From Bettongia penicillata ogilbyi (Eukaryota > Chordata > Mammalia > Diprotodontia > Potoroidae): DNA of 64,000 bases. Below are positions 33,271 through 43,850 of this stretch, in pieces (position 1 is the stretch's first letter; every line of letters begins with the position of its first letter). The stretch is taken from the NCBI GenBank assembly GCA_023548195.1, contig JAJHZJ010000532.1, positions 2,491,725 through 2,555,724 of the forward strand. The letters run 5' to 3'. The translations under genes were made by a program, and so were the position numbers. The notes beneath the pieces were generated by a model, which saw only the letters and a program-made list of their open reading frames with translations, had not been told where the DNA came from and ran no database searches.

Positions 33271-33602
33271 ATACTGGGTGACTATAAATATTAAGCAGCT
33301 AAGTGGCATAGTAGATAGAGCATTGTACCTGGAGTCAGGGTGATCTGAGTTCAGATCAGCTCCAGACACTTACTAGTTGAATGACCCTGGGCAAGTCCCT
33401 TAATCTTGTTTGCCTCAGTTTCCTTATCTGAGCTAGAGAAGGAAATGGAAAACCATTCTAGTATCTTTGCCAAGAAAACCCCAAATGGTGTCACAGAGAG
33501 AGACCAAAAAATCACTGACCTGTGATTTCATTGCTCAGTCAGTCTATGATATAAGGAAACTCCTAAATGAGAAGAAATCCTCTATTAATGCAGGACAGTA
33601 CC
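33271..33602 (+). mobile_element. Composite SINE unit, copy 1
   Basis: A full tRNA-derived SINE ('taagtggcatagtagataga', 'ccctgggcaagtcccttaat', 'caagaaaaccccaaatggtg') runs into non-SINE sequence 'aaatcactgacctgtgattt' and 'aaggaaactcctaaatgaga'. The same SINE, upstream 'tactgggtga' flank and downstream block occur together at 47434-47762, so the junctions are shared. Confidence 0.85.
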
Positions 33603-33770
33603 TTCTCTGAAATGCATGTCCGTAGAGAACTGCTAGCATACTAAGAGATTAGCGACACGGCCAAAGTACCAGAAGTAGGGCTTGTACCCACGTCTTCTTA
33701 GATCCAAGGACAACTCTCTGTTCATCACACCCCACAGACTCTCAGCACACCCAGAGGCCCTTGAGAAATG
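33603..33770 (-). mobile_element. Older CORE-SINE-like sequence
   Basis: 'gtaccttctctgaaatgcat', 'gggcttgtacccacgtcttc' and 'caaggacaactctctgttca' look like an eroded antisense SINE. The 3' block of the composite unit is probably its first part. Confidence 0.5.
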
Positions 33771-34604
33771 ATTCAGACCGTATTAGATTCTCTTGATTTT
33801 AGACAATCATTCATTCCCCCTTTTAGAATATCCCCTTGCTCTCTTTTCGCTTCGTTATTCTGTCCACTAGTCCAAGCCACAGAGATAGCAACCAAATGAA
33901 CACTCAGCAGACTTTTGAACTCTTGAAAGGACTCGAACCTACAGATTCAGACTGACACCTTCACAAAAGCTTCAAATTCACATATATGTAATTACATTAC
34001 ACATCAGCTTTTCATTATTCATGCTAATGAAGGAATCATTATTATCCAAAGATAATTTGCCCTATCCCTTTTTGTCACTTACACACACTGCCATTGGCCC
34101 TTCTATCCTTTCCCTTCACTTAGCAACATTGCTTAAGGCATCCACCTCCATCTGCAAGATGGCAAGGGAAGGCAGGTCAGAAGTACTGTCATCAGAGGCA
34201 TGATCTCCTGGATCATGACTAGATGGCAGAAAAATCCACTCAGGAGCATAGTGGGGAGGTGGCTCTATGACCTCTAGCCCATAAAGGATGTTTACTCATT
34301 GGTAGTCAGCTTGTAAGCAAAGAAGGAATAAAAAGTCCATGGAGATATCTGAGCTGGCCATAGTATAAAATGCTCAACAAATTTCCCAAGTTGGATCCTG
34401 AATAGGGAAATATTGGGTTTTGAAATATCATATTGTGATATGGTACCTAAATATATATAAAGAGAAGTTACTGTGGTATAGAATAGAAGGAAAATGGCAC
34501 TCTCATAGAAAACATGTTAAATTCCATTATGCCACTATTAAGAGTGTCTTCAAGATAATTATAAAAGACAAGGTAACATAATTTTGTGATATCTATAGCA
34601 CCAG
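33771..34604. other. Unassigned intergenic sequence
   Basis: No gene or named repeat was recognised upstream of HAL1-type copy 2. Confidence 0.4.
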
Positions 34605-35271
34605 AATGTCATTCATTGGGAGGAGCCAAGATGATGGAGTAGAAAGACTCACATATGCTAGCTCCGAATCCACAGCCCATAAATTTCCTGTAAAAAGAAC
34701 TCCCCACAAATTCTGGATCAGTGCAAGCCATGCAGAAACACAGTGGAAGAGATTTCTGTTCCAGAGAGCCCTGGACAGCCATCCCCAGGGGTCCGTCAGG
34801 CTCCAGACAGTGGAGCCCACCCCTACGCGGCCCCAGAGGAGCAGATCCGAGTAGGCTTCAATGACAGAAACTCTGGTGGCCGCGAATGTCCCTCCACCCA
34901 CAGGCACTACAGGTCAGTGAGAGAGACTTCTGGGCTGGCCGAGAGGGGAGCGGGGTGTCTCCATGACTCGGGCCCCCTCAGGAGGCAGCGGCAGAGGCAG
35001 CGGCAGCAGCCAGGCCCAGAACTCCAGGAGCAGGCAGTAGCTCCATTGTTGAAGGTCTCTGCATAAACCCCCTGAGGAAACTGAGCCTTGGAGGTGGCCT
35101 TGCCGCCACCCAAGCACCAGAACGTAAGCTCACATTGAATAGCAGCTGCTCCCACCGCAGATAGCCCTGAGGCTGGGAAGCAGCTTCTGAATCTCAGACC
35201 CCAAGCACTAGCTGGGCAGATCTAGGCGGGGGTAGAGAGGAATCTCAGAAGTCAAGTAACTGGCTGAGAAA

Positions 35272-36378
35272 ATGCCCAGAAAAAGGAAGCAAAATAAGAG
35301 CATAGAGAGCTACTTTCTTGGGGAAGAGATGTTCCTTCCTCCCTACATTTCTGATGAGGAAGTACAATGCTTGCCATCAGGGAAAGACGTGGAGGTCAGG
35401 GCCTCTCTATCCCAGACATCCAAAGTGGATGTCTGGTGGGCTCAGGCCATGGAAGAGCTCAAAAAGGATTTTGAAAATCAAGTTAGAAAGGTGGAGGAAA
35501 AACTGGGAAGAGAAATGAGAGAGATGCAAGAAAAGCAGGAAAAATGGGTCAATACCCTGCTAAAGGAGACCCAAAAAAATGCTGAAGAAAATAACACCTT
35601 GAAAAATAGGCTCACTCAGTTGGCAAAAGAGGTTCAAAAAGCCAATGAGGAGAAGAATGCTTTCAAAAGCAAAATTAGCCAAATGGAAAAAGAGATTCAA
35701 AAGCTCACTGAAGAAAATAGTTCTCTCAAGATTAGAATGGAACAGATGGAGGCTAATGACTTTCTGAGAAACCAAGAAATCATAAAACAAAACCAAAAGA
35801 ATGAAAAAATGGAAGAGAATGTGAAATATCTCATTGGAAAAACAACTGACTTGGAAAATAGATCCAGGAGAGACAATTTAAAAATTATGGGACTACCTGA
35901 AAGCCATGATCAAAAAAAGAGCCTGGACATCATCTTTCATGAAATTATCAAGGAAAACTGCCCTGATATTCTAGAAACAGAGAGCAAAATAAGTATTGAA
36001 GGAACCCATCGATCACCGCCTAAAAGAGATCCAAAAAGAGAAACTCCTAGGAACATTGTGACCAAATTCCAGAATTCCCAGGTCAAGGAGAAAATATTGC
36101 AAGCAGCTAGAAAGAAAGAATTCCAGTATTGTGGAAATACAATCAGGATAACACAAGATCTTGCAGCTTCTACATTAAGGGATCGAAGGGCATGGAATAG
36201 GATATTCCAGAAGTCAAAGAAACTAGGACTCAAACCAAGAATCACCTACCCAGCAAAACTGAGTATACTACTTCTTCATGGGAAAATATGGTCTTTCAAT
36301 GAAACAGAGGACTTTCAAGCATTCTTGATGAAAAGACCAGAGCTGAAAAGAAAATTTGACTTTCAAACACAAGAATGA
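35272..36378 (+). CDS. LINE-1 ORF1 protein, intact, 368 aa
   Basis: This encodes an L1 ORF1-type RNA-binding chaperone, which in the family trimerises and coats L1 RNA in cytoplasmic particles. Visible parts are a basic N-terminus (MPRKRKQNK) and a long Glu/Lys/Asn-rich coiled coil (residues about 60-196). An RRM-like domain opens at SRRDNLKIMGLPESH (about 198-212). A C-terminal domain runs at about 272-360 with ILQAARKKEFQYCGN, STLRDRRAWNRIF and PRITYPAKLS. Length is close to other mammalian ORF1 proteins (about 340-370). The start is the first ATG of the open frame and matches copy 1. With no stop or frameshift, it could still make protein if transcribed. There is no ORF2 partner downstream. 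Confidence 0.93.
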   Translation: MPRKRKQNKSIESYFLGEEMFLPPYISDEEVQCLPSGKDVEVRASLSQTSKVDVWWAQAMEELKKDFENQVRKVEEKLGREMREMQEKQEKWVNTLLKETQKNAEENNTLKNRLTQLAKEVQKANEEKNAFKSKISQMEKEIQKLTEENSSLKIRMEQMEANDFLRNQEIIKQNQKNEKMEENVKYLIGKTTDLENRSRRDNLKIMGLPESHDQKKSLDIIFHEIIKENCPDILETESKISIEGTHRSPPKRDPKRETPRNIVTKFQNSQVKEKILQAARKKEFQYCGNTIRITQDLAASTLRDRRAWNRIFQKSKKLGLKPRITYPAKLSILLLHGKIWSFNETEDFQAFLMKRPELKRKFDFQTQE

Positions 36379-37445
36379 GAAGAAGCATGAAAAAGTAAAC
36401 AGCAAAGAGAAGTCATAAGGGACTTACCAAAGGTGAACTGTTTACATTCCTACATGGAAAGACAATATTTGTAACTCTTAAAACTTTTCAGTATCTGGGT
36501 AGTTGGTGGGACCACACACAGACGTACGCACACACACGCACACACACACACACGTACATGCGTGTACGCACACACACACACGTACATGCGTGCACGCACA
36601 CACACATACACACATGCACACACACACACAGAGACAGAGAGCACAGAGTGAATTGAATAGGATGGGACCATATCTTAAAACAAATTAGGGTAAATGGTGA
36701 GAGAGAAATGTAGTGGGAGGAGAGAGGGTGAAATGGAATGGGGTAAATTATCTCTCATTCAAGAGGCAAGGAGGAGACTTTTTAGTGGAGTGAAAAAGAG
36801 GAGAGCTGAGAAAAAAACATGAAGTTTACCCTCATCACATTCGACTAAAGGAAGGAATAAAATGCACACTCATTTTGGTATGAAAACCTATCTTACAATA
36901 CAGGAAAGTGGGGGAGAAGGAGATAAGCAGGGTGGGGTGGATGATGGAAGGGAGGGCAATGGGAGAAGGGAGCAATTTGAAGTCAACACTCTTGGGGAGG
37001 GACAGGATCAAAAGACAGAATAGAAACAATGAGGGGCAGGATAGGATGGAGGGAAATAGAGTTAGTCTTACACAACACAACTGTTATCGAAGTCATTTGC
37101 AAAACTACACAGATATGGCCTATATTGAATTGCCTGCCTTCCCAAAGGGAATGGGTGGGGAGGGAGGGATGGGGCGAATTTGGAACTCAAACTTTTAGGA
37201 ACAACTGTTTAGTATTGTTGCTACTAGGAAATGAGACATACAGTTAATGGGGAATAGAAAGTCATCTGGCCCTACAGGACAAAAGAGAAGATGGGGACAA
37301 GAGAAGGGAGGGATGATAGAAGATAAGACAGATTGGTGATAGGGAAAATTAGAATGCTTGGTGTATTGGGGTGGGGGAGGAGATAAAAGGGGAGAAAACT
37401 TGGAACCCAAAATTTTGTGAAAATGAATATAAAAAGTTAAATAAA
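36379..37445 (+). mobile_element. 3' UTR of HAL1-type copy 2
   Basis: Purine-rich non-coding region with a CA/CG-rich microsatellite at 36512-36630, longer and more mixed than in copy 1 (units such as 'gtacatgcgtg'). The end motif is 'aaagttaaataaataaattt' before the A tail. Confidence 0.85.
36512..36630. repeat. Compound CA/CGTA microsatellite inside HAL1-type 3' UTR
   Basis: Alternating CA with 'cgtacatgcgtg' interruptions. The His/Thr- and Val/Cys-rich peptides read through it are artefacts. It corresponds to the simpler CA tract at 25437-25485 in copy 1, so it expanded or mutated after the copies separated. Confidence 0.92.
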
Positions 37446-37479
37446 TAAATTTATATTTAAAAAAAAAATGTCATTCATT

Positions 37480-38924
37480 TAATTTACTCCCAGTCTATTG
37501 CCTGCCTGTGAATTTTATCTTTCCAAAGGTGGCATCCAGAGGTGGCAGTCTTTTGTTTAATTCTGGGTGTGGTCTCATTTTCTGCAGAACAAAGTGACAT
37601 AAGGCAGGATACATATGTCTGGTAGAAATATATGAATGCCAAAGATTTCACTTGTTTTCAGTGGTATTTCATAATAATTTCCTGTAGTTTGGTGCCTTTG
37701 TCTTTTTAATTGCTCCATTTTGTAATCACCTGCCAACTAAAAATATTCCTGGTCACATTTCAGAAATTATTCATTATTATGGTTATCCTGGGGCCATCCC
37801 AAACTTTAGCAAGCAGTGTTCAGAAAATTAAGGGACTGAAAGATCATATTAAAAGGAGAGCCAAGAGAAGAAAAAGAAGTTGGGAAGATAGCATTTTAAA
37901 ATGATTTATTAATTAAAGATGAATAACTGTTCATTGTTGCAATACTTGAGATTTATGCTAACAAAAGGGATTATTAATTTTTTACTTTCTCATATATCAA
38001 TGAAAAATAAAGGGAAAGCAGACCACAGAATTTTTGTCAAATAGAAGATGAAGTGTTATTTTTACAAGAAATGTTCAGTTTTAACATTGTAAAGCATTTT
38101 ATATTCACGTGCTTTGGCTCACTTTTTTAAAGCGAAGCCAGCTACATCTGATCTTCAGGGTTCCAGAAATACCTGAAGGACTTGGAATCCTCAATGATCA
38201 GTCTCCCCTCTCCTCTACTCTCATTAGACAACTAATACCAGGTTATCTTCTGGGGGCTAGGAATGTATTGGGAGGGGCAGCAGATAAAATCAATCTTTTC
38301 TCCTACTTTGGCTCCATCCAGGGCAAAGGATCTTAGAGGAGTGGTCTTCAGTTCAAGGTCTGCGATTGGATGGAGGAAATGGCTTTCTGTTTGTTAACTC
38401 AATTCAAAAATAATTTGTTTATTGACTACTACGTTGGTCCTCAGAGCTTAGAACAGTGAAGGTACAACGTTGTCATCATATATTAGGGGACAGAAGCTAA
38501 AGATCAAGCATAGGAACTGGTATGAGAACTGACTAAATTAGGAGTGGGCAGAATTTCAACACAGGTCTTCAGAAGAATTTCATTCTGAGCATTAGTTTCC
38601 TTTTCCCTTGTTTCCCCTTGCAGACAGTAAGTTTCAGCTTGGCTCTGGGGGCTGGATAGGAAGCCCCTCTAGCAGGGGGCTTTTGATTTTGATTCCATTT
38701 CTATCCTCTTTTCAGAAATGCTTAGGTGTCGTGTATCTTTAAGGGTATGGTTAAGGATGAAATTGGAGAAGTAATTTTGTGCTGAGCTAAGAATTTCCCC
38801 AATAGTTCATATGCATTAAAAAAAAAAACAAACCCATCCTCTCTCTGTTTATTTAGTGTGATTCAACATCTTAGTTATTCTGTTGACCATTTCACGAAAG
38901 AACCCTAGGTGAACAGAGACTCTT
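37480..38924. other. Unassigned intergenic sequence, 1.4 kb
   Basis: No gene or named repeat was recognised. The sequence is moderately AT-rich. Confidence 0.4.
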
Positions 38925-39250
38925 AACTAGAGCATTACTGGACTTGGAGTCTGAAAGACTGGATTCGGATTCTGCCTTTGAAACTCATTCTCTGTGTTCT
39001 GCATGACTTCATATAATCTTGCCTTCTCAATGGGTGGGGGAGAAAGTAGAGGGATAGAGAGAATTTGAAATTGAAAGTAAAATTTTTAAAACCTAAAATT
39101 AAAAAAAACCATTCTCTGAAGGTTAGTTTTCTCATCTGTAAAATGGGTGTAATAAAACCACTAGTTCTAATAACACTTCATGAAGTTGTTGTGAGGCCCA
39201 AATTAAATAATAATATATGTAAAATAACTTGTAAACTTTAAAATGTTTAT
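38925..39250 (+). mobile_element. MAR1-type CORE-SINE interrupted by an L1 tail
   Basis: 38925-38994 ('tagagcattactggacttgg', 'ggattcggattctgcctttg') and 39119-39250 ('ttagttttctcatctgtaaa', 'aagttgttgtgaggcccaaa') form one SINE once 38995-39109 is removed. Confidence 0.82.
38995..39109 (+). mobile_element. 5'-truncated LINE-1 tail with TSD
   Basis: 115 bp containing 'caatgggtgggggagaaagt' and 'agagaatttgaaattgaaag', then an A-rich tail. This is the marsupial L1 3' terminus. A 9-bp duplication CATTCTCTG lies at 38986-38994 and 39110-39118. Confidence 0.85.
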
Positions 39251-39263
39251 GTCATTTATTATA

Positions 39264-40478
39264 CAGCATGTCTCAAAAGTCTAAGTGCAGATTTGTTATT
39301 AAAGCTTAATTTTTTTTAATTTTTAACTTTTTATTTACATTTTGTGTATTTATATTTTATTTTTCCAATTACATGTAAAAACAACTTTAATATTAATTTT
39401 GCAAAATTTTGAATTCCAAATTTTCTCCTTCCTTTCCTCCTTTTCTCCCCTTTTTGAGAAGAGAAGCAATTTGATATAGATTATACATGTGCAGTCATAC
39501 AAAACATATTTCCATATTTGCCTTGCTATAAAAGAAAATGCAGACCCTCCCCCCACAAAAAAAACCAAGAAAAATAAAGTTTAAAAGTATGTTTTGACCT
39601 GTATTCAGATATCAGTTCTTTCTCTAGAGGAGGATAGCATTTTTCATTATAGGTCCTTTGAAATTGTCTTGGGTCAGTGTCTTGATCAGAGTAGCTATGT
39701 CTTTCTTAGTTGATAATCATTAACTATGTACAGTATTCTCCTAGTTCTGTTCACCTTTTTGCATCAGTTCACATAAATCTTTCTAAGTTTTTCTGAAACC
39801 ATCTACCTCATCATTTCTTATAGTACAATAGTATTCCACCACCATCCCATACTACAACTTGTTCAATCATTCTCCAATTGATGGGCATCCCCTCTTTGTC
39901 CAATTCTTTGGCACCACAAAAAGAACTGCTATAAATATTTTTGCATATATAGGTCCCTTCCCTTTAAAAACAAATCTCTTTGATAAATAGACCTAGAAAT
40001 AATATTTCTCAGTCAAAGGATATGTGCAGTTTTATAGCCCTTTAGGCATAGTTCTATATTGCTCTCCAGAATGGTTGGATCAGTTCACAATTCTACTAAG
40101 AGTACATGGTATCCCAATTTTTCCACATATCCTTCAGCAATTCTCATTTTCTTTTCTATCATATTAGCCAATCTGATAGGAATGAGGTGGTAACTTTGAG
40201 TTGTTTTAATTTATTTTTTAATTTACTTTTCTCTAATCAATTTTAATTTACTTTTCTCTAATCAATAGTGATTTAGAGCATTTTTCACATTACCATAGAT
40301 AGTTTTGATTTCTTCATCTGAAAATTACCTTTTTTATGTCCTTTGACCACTTATCAATTGGAGAATGACTTGTATTCTTATAAATTTGACTATATTCTCT
40401 ATATATTTGAGAAAAGCTTAAATGTTTTTTAAGGTATTAAGGCTTAAAACTATAGAAAGTCTTTTGGGACATGCTGTG
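39264..40478. mobile_element. Mariner-like MITE split by an L1
   Basis: Left end CAGCATGTCTCAAAAGTCT at 39264. The reverse complement of the right end reads CAGCATGTCCCAAAAGACT (ending about 40476-40478). TA dinucleotides lie at both outer edges (39262-39263 and 40479-40480), as for Tc1/mariner target sites. Without the L1 insertion the element is only about 105 bp and non-coding. Confidence 0.82.
39310..40412 (-). mobile_element. LINE-1 3' UTR, 1.1 kb, 5'-truncated
   Basis: Begins with a T-rich tract (antisense poly-A). It carries L1 3' UTR phrases such as 'tgatgggcatcccctctttg', 'ctctccagaatggttggatc', 'cagcaattctcattttcttt' and 'tatcaattggagaatgactt'. A 9-bp duplication AAAGCTTAA flanks it at 39301-39309 and 40413-40421. 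A 25-bp-period tandem duplication (core 'aatttacttttctctaatca') sits at 40219-40266. Confidence 0.87.
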
Positions 40479-40574
40479 TAATTGCTGCTTAGAGGGCTGT
40501 CATCTTGTTAACGCTTCAGCCGAGGTAGCTGCTGCTACCTCCTGGTACCAGAAGACTGGCAAATCATCATCATC

Positions 40575-40848
40575 ATCATTGATAGCATTTATATAGTGCT
40601 TACTTGGAGCCAGGGGCTGTGCTAAGTTCATTATAAACATTATCTTATTTGATCCCTATAACAACCCTGGGAGGTAGGTTTCATTATTATTCCCATTATA
40701 GCTGAAGAAACTGAGGTAGACAGAATAGAAGTGACTTACCCATGGTCACATAGCTAGTAAGTGTCTGAGGCTGGATTTGAAGTCAGATATTATTTCCTGA
40801 CTTTAATCCCAGTGCTGTATCCACTGTGCTACCTAGCTGCTTTAAATC
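40575..40848 (-). mobile_element. Full-length MAR1-type CORE-SINE
   Basis: Antisense: 'ttatatagtgcttacttgga', 'acaaccctgggaggtaggtt', 'gctgaagaaactgaggtaga' and 'gtgctacctagctgc'. Preceded by a short (CAT)n run at 40564-40580. Confidence 0.9.
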
Positions 40849-41544
40849 TAGACAGGGAACTCAGTCAATGGTACACAAAGGCAGGACCTCAGAAACTAGA
40901 TTCATCAAAGTTGAAGCAGGACCCATAGAACAAGGTTAATCTTTAACCTTTAACCTTTAAATCAATCTTTAACCAGTGAATTGCTTTAAGGTTTCTAATA
41001 TTATCCTACCTGTCCAAGATTGATCAGAACTGAGCCTACAGGAAATACAATTGTCAAGTTTAGGGGAAATGACATTGGGGAGATAGTCAACCTTGTGTTA
41101 TGTTAATTTCCAGGGCACCTTTGTCTTAGTTGGGGGAGGGGGAGGAGTCAGGGCATATCTTCACCTTCTTTGTTCCCTTCTATAGACCTGGGTTCTAGTT
41201 CTAAGCTTGGTTACCAAGTGCTTCAAAAAAAAAGGCACACCAGTATTAGGTCAATGTTCATTACTTTCTTTTTCGGGGTTACTGGCTAATTGATATATCT
41301 GTCCTTGTGGATGATGTATCTCTTATTTTTTTTATTAGAAAACTGAAGAGAACTTGTCAACAAATTGAAATCAGCAGAAAATACAAACGTGAATTTTTCT
41401 CAAAGGACTCAAGATCTCCCCTGAGTTCTCATTTGTGCTTTTATTAGAAGCCTCCTCTTTGCACTAGTTATATCTATCAAGGAAGTTATTTCACCAAGTG
41501 CAAGTGGACTCTATTGAATTTTCTTATCTGGTCTAGATCATGGA
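40849..41544. other. Unassigned intergenic sequence
   Basis: Nothing recognised apart from a small repeat of 'ctttaacctttaa' at 40938-40965. Confidence 0.4.
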
Positions 41545-41653
41545 CTAGGAACTGGACAGTGCCTTACAGATCGTCTTGTCCAAAGCTTTCTTTTAATGGA
41601 TGAAGAAACTGAGGCCCAGAGAAGTTAAGTGATTTGCCCAAAGCTCATAAGTA
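41545..41653 (-). mobile_element. MIR SINE, left part (interrupted)
   Basis: 'tggatgaagaaactgaggcc' and 'agtgatttgcccaaagctca' are antisense MIR. The remainder, 'gtagcacagacaggatttga', follows the L2 at 43797-43850. Confidence 0.85.
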
Positions 41654-43791
41654 ACTCTAACTACTCAGCACCTCAACCTATTCACTTCCCCAACCCCTGC
41701 CATTTTACCTCACATTATATCTTTGATCTTGCCATCACCCACAAATACACCACATCCACATTCAAGAATCTGAAATCCTCTTGTCTAATCATATCTATTG
41801 GCTTTTTACCTCTTCCTCTGCCTTCTTTTACCAAACCCTGTTCTTCATCCACATTATGAGCTCCAGTCCTTTCACTCTTCGATTCTCTCCTAGGTCATCT
41901 CCCATGTACTAGCCACTCTCTCCTTCTCTCCCCATCTTGAGCTCTTGGTGACCAATTCATCTCTACATTGCCCTCCTTCTTTGAATCCCTAGGCCCCTTA
42001 TTATTTCACAAATAACACCCAACCAGGCCTTGGCCTTGGACCATTCCTCTCCAAACTTCCCATGACTCCCCCTCATCCCACTCCCTCATGTGAGAACCTT
42101 GCCTCATATTGTACAGAAATCACTGAGGCCATCCTCCATGAACTGCTCTCCTCTTCCTCATCTCTTGTCACTTCGGGTGCCTCTCTTCTCCTTCAGCTGT
42201 GTTTCATGTGATGAAGTGGCCTTACTTCTTGCCAAGGCTAACGCCTCTACTTGTTCAAGTGATCCCATCCCATCCTGTCTGCCCCCTCTGTCATCCACAC
42301 GCACTCATTTTCAATCTCTCCCTCTCTACTGCCTCATTCTTTCCTGCCTAGAAACATGTCTCTTCTATCCTACAAAACCCTCACCCATCCTTCTATCTCC
42401 CCTATCTTCCTACATCTCTCTACCCTGTGTGGCTAAACTCCTTGAAAAGGCCATCAACAATAGTACTTCCACTTTTTCCCTTCTTAGCCCCTTAAAATGC
42501 CTTCCAATCTTATCATTCCACTGAAACTGCTCTCTCCAAAGTTACTAATAATCTTAGTTGCCAAATCCAATGGCCTTTTCTCAGGCATCAGTCTCTTTGA
42601 CCTCTGTGCAGCCTTCGACACTGTTGAAGGTTTTCAGGATACAATTCCTTCCAGGTTCCTTTCCGATGTAGCTGAGGACTCCTCTGTCTCCTTTACAAGA
42701 TCCTCATCTACATTACCCTCTCTAACCACAGGTCCCTCAAGGTGCTTTCATGGATCATCTCCTCTTCTCCCTCTATGCTATTTCACTTGATGATCTCATC
42801 AGCTCCCATGAATTTAATTCTAACCTCTCTTGATGATTCTCACATCTACTATTTTGCCCCAACTCTCTTCTGACCTCCAATCTTACATCTCCAGCTATCT
42901 TTCAGATATCTTGAGCTGGATGTCCAGTACACATCTTAAACTCAACATGTCCAAAATCTAATTCTTACCTAAACTCTCTCCCCCATCCTCTTAACTTTCC
43001 TTTTACTTCAGAGGGTAACACTATCCTTCTAATCTTTTAAGGCTACAAACCTAAGAGTCATCCTTGACTCCTCACTATTTCTTCCCTTCCATATCTAATT
43101 TGTTGCCAAGGTCTGTCAATTTCACCTCTGTAACAACTCCCAAATATGTCCTATTCTCTCCTCTCATACTACCACCACCTTGGTGTACTTTATAACTGAG
43201 CTACTGAAATAGCCTCTGGTGGGTCTGCCAGCCTCAAGTCTCTCCCCACTCTAATCTATCCACCAATCATCCACTGAACACAAATCTGACCATGTCACTT
43301 CCTTACTCAATAAAATCTCTTATTACTTTTAGGATGAAAATATGTGTAAAATCTGCTTGGTATGCAAAGCCCTTCATATCCTAGCCCCCTTCTGCCTTTT
43401 CAGTCTTCTTACACCTAACACATACTCTTATCCAGTGACCCTGGCCTCCTGTGCTTCAGGAACAAGACACTTCATCTCTCAGCTCCAGGCATTTTCCCTG
43501 GTTGTCCTCCATCCTGGAATACTCTCCTACTGACTTCTCTGGTTTGTTTTCAGTGCCAACTAAAATCCCATCATCTACAAGAAGCCTTTCCCAGCTCTTC
43601 TTGATTCTAGTGTTTTCTCTGTCTTATTTCCTTTTTATCTAGTATACCTATTTGAAGATGTTTGTTTGCTTGTTATCTCCTTTGTAAGCTCTTGAGGGTT
43701 GGGACTGTCTTTTGCCACTATTTGTATCTCTTGTACTTGGCATAGTATCTAGTATATACTAGGCATTTAATAAATGTTAATTGATTGATTG
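41654..43791 (+). mobile_element. L2 LINE, 2.1 kb, with reverse-transcriptase remnants
   Basis: Long sense L2 copy. Degraded ORF2 shows 'SLFDLCAAFDTV' (reverse-transcriptase motif A region, near 42590-42625). Further on, in another frame, it shows VPQGAFMDHLLFSLYAISL (near 42733-42790), the L2 equivalent of the GVPQGSVLGPLLF motif. The 3' UTR has 'aatgttaattgattgattga' at its end. Many stops and frameshifts make it inactive. It inserted into a MIR with a 5-bp duplication AAGTA (41649-41653 and 43792-43796). Confidence 0.9.
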
Positions 43792-43796
43792 AAGTA

Positions 43797-43850
43797 GCAC
43801 AGACAGGATTTGAATCCACTTCTTCTAATTTCATACCCAATGTTTATTTT
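43797..43850 (-). mobile_element. MIR SINE, right part
   Basis: 'gcacagacaggatttgaatc' completes the MIR begun at 41545. Confidence 0.8.

Larger units (their letters stand above)
34618..37466 (+). mobile_element. Full-length ORF1-only LINE-1 derivative (HAL1-type), copy 2
   Basis: A 2.85 kb element with a 654 bp leader starting 'gggaggagccaagatgatgg', an uninterrupted ORF1 (35272-36378), about 1.07 kb of 3' UTR and a short pure A tail. Perfect 13-bp duplications AATGTCATTCATT lie at 34605-34617 and 37467-37479, though the first As are shared with the tail. There is no trace of ORF2 between the ORF1 stop and the 3' UTR, exactly as in copy 1, so the deletion was inherited from a common source. 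The copies differ by scattered substitutions and small indels only. Retrotransposition would depend on ORF2 protein from another L1. The YY1-like site of copy 1 is changed here (CCAAGATGAT). Confidence 0.94.

Noticed and set aside
36503..36688. His/Thr-rich ORF with metal-binding look
   Set aside because: It is a repeat artefact of the CA microsatellite within the HAL1-type 3' UTR.
42090..42790. 144- and 97-codon ORFs that could look like a gene
   Set aside because: They lie in a collinear, decayed L2 LINE. Reverse-transcriptase motifs are split over several frames.
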